A stretch of 64,000 bases of DNA, taken from NCBI GenBank assembly GCA_963783835.1, contig CAWAOX010000014.1, forward strand, positions 62,001-126,000, given 5' to 3'. Positions 63,418-64,000 of this stretch are shown piece after piece. A program made the position numbers and the translations under genes. The number at the start of each line of letters is the position of its first letter. Position 1 is the stretch's first letter. The DNA comes from CAIQPS01 sp963783835 (lineage in GTDB: Bacteria > Actinomycetota > Thermoleophilia > RBG-16-64-13). The notes under the pieces were generated by a model. It made no database searches. It was not told where the DNA came from and saw only the letters and a program-made list of their open reading frames with translations.

Positions 63418-64000
63418 ATGCCTGAAGAGCGCACCTACTACGACAACCTGGTCAAGGACTATGACCTGCCCGTCCGGATGCGCGACGGTGTCACCCTGCG
63501 GGTCGACGTGTACCGCCCCGATGCGCCCGGGAAGTTCCCCGTCCTTTACACCTGCGCCATGCACAACAAGGACCTGCAGCGGGTAGAGCTGGCGGAGAAC
63601 CTCAGGGTCGGGCAGCCAGCCTGGTCCACGCAGTGGTATGGGGTGATCGAGGGCGGCGACTCCAAGCGCCTGGTCGCCAACGGCTACGTCCACGTGATCA
63701 GCCAGGTGCGGGGCGGCCACAAGTCTGAGGGCCAGCTTGGCGTGGGCGACGACTGGGACCACTACGACAGCATCGAGTGGATCACCCAGCAGCCTTGGTG
63801 CGACGGAAATGTGGGCATGGTGGGGCTCTCAGCCTTTGCCGCCGAGCAATGGCGGGCGGCCGCTCAAGGGCATCCCGCCCTCAAGGCCATTTTCCCCCTC
63901 GACGCTGGGGGCTGTTACGGCGGTCTGGAAGGCTTCCGCGACCAGCACCCGGGCGGCGTCATCCAGACGATGCCGTACCACATCGGCCTCTACAACAGCC
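63418..64000 (+). CDS. CocE/NonD-type S15-family hydrolase, N-terminal part (runs off the window)
   Basis: 194 codons are present from the ATG at 63418, which has GGAGG six bases upstream. The start is typical: LPVRMRDGVTLRVDVYRPDA, then KFPVLYTCAMHNK. QVRGGHKSEG occupies the D/Q-x-RG-x-xxSxG region, and the nucleophile elbow reads VGMVGLSAFAAEQW with the catalytic Ser of G-L-S. Most relatives have GxSYxG, so the elbow is atypical. Members hydrolyse esters or amide bonds such as cocaine or acylated beta-lactams. The specific substrate cannot be told. Confidence 0.8.
   Translation, partial: MPEERTYYDNLVKDYDLPVRMRDGVTLRVDVYRPDAPGKFPVLYTCAMHNKDLQRVELAENLRVGQPAWSTQWYGVIEGGDSKRLVANGYVHVISQVRGGHKSEGQLGVGDDWDHYDSIEWITQQPWCDGNVGMVGLSAFAAEQWRAAAQGHPALKAIFPLDAGGCYGGLEGFRDQHPGGVIQTMPYHIGLYNS

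Overview
This window is high-GC DNA with dense genes on both strands, purine-rich ribosome binding sites and many GTG starts. The gene content suggests a Gram-positive-type, probably anaerobic bacterium: lipoproteins with Thr/Ser-rich linkers, an Asp23/AmaP envelope operon, a PASTA kinase, VanW, SpoIID, YkuD and M23 wall proteins, an electron-bifurcating transhydrogenase and no outer-membrane genes. Actinomycetota is the most likely phylum, but this is inferred from gene style rather than from a marker gene. No rRNA, tRNA or CRISPR array was recognised.

Layout. 0-4 kb: phosphate locus with the start of pstC, pstS, a Pho box and a PhoB/PhoR-type two-component pair. 4-5.2 kb: a serine dehydratase remnant and lgt. 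5.3-10.9 kb: an operon for NfnAB preceded by an unusual protein that joins an integrase-type arm DNA-binding domain to five tandem CRP-like sensor domains. 11.2-13.8 kb: a transhydroxylase-like molybdopterin enzyme broken by one base. 14-18.6 kb: a second phosphate block with a near-identical pstS copy, a small winged-helix protein, an orphan PhoB-like regulator, a four-unit Pho box and alkaline phosphatase. 18.7-22.4 kb: a relic of the molybdopterin gene, nitroreductase, HEAT protein, a methyltransferase pseudogene, lipoprotein, flavodoxin and an RRM protein.

22.6-31.3 kb: an MMPL exporter with its TetR, a heavily frameshifted stretch (nucleotidyltransferase and YihY/BrkB remnants), a SurA-N-like membrane protein, a TetR gene facing a near-consensus promoter and a 36-codon membrane peptide, and a PAP2 phosphatase. 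31.5-34.2 kb: a sulfur-transfer operon (TusA, DsrE, IscS-like, IscU-like) in which IscS lacks the PLP lysine and IscU carries a C-terminal extension. 35-37.5 kb: a P-type ATPase. 37.5-63 kb: mostly cell-surface genes. Five of these proteins carry copies of one ~120-residue module that opens with R-Y-E/D-Q-T-D and ends with L-D-A-V-D-V. The window ends inside an S15/CocE-type hydrolase.

The Pho genes form one coherent system: sensor kinase, two response regulators, two binding proteins, a phosphatase and 11-bp-spaced repeats in front of them. The wall genes (VanW, SpoIID, YkuD, M23, PASTA kinase, Asp23/AmaP) form a second. Many genes are broken by single-base shifts. Nearly all of these are repaired by removing one base, so assembly insertions must be excluded before any of them is called a pseudogene.
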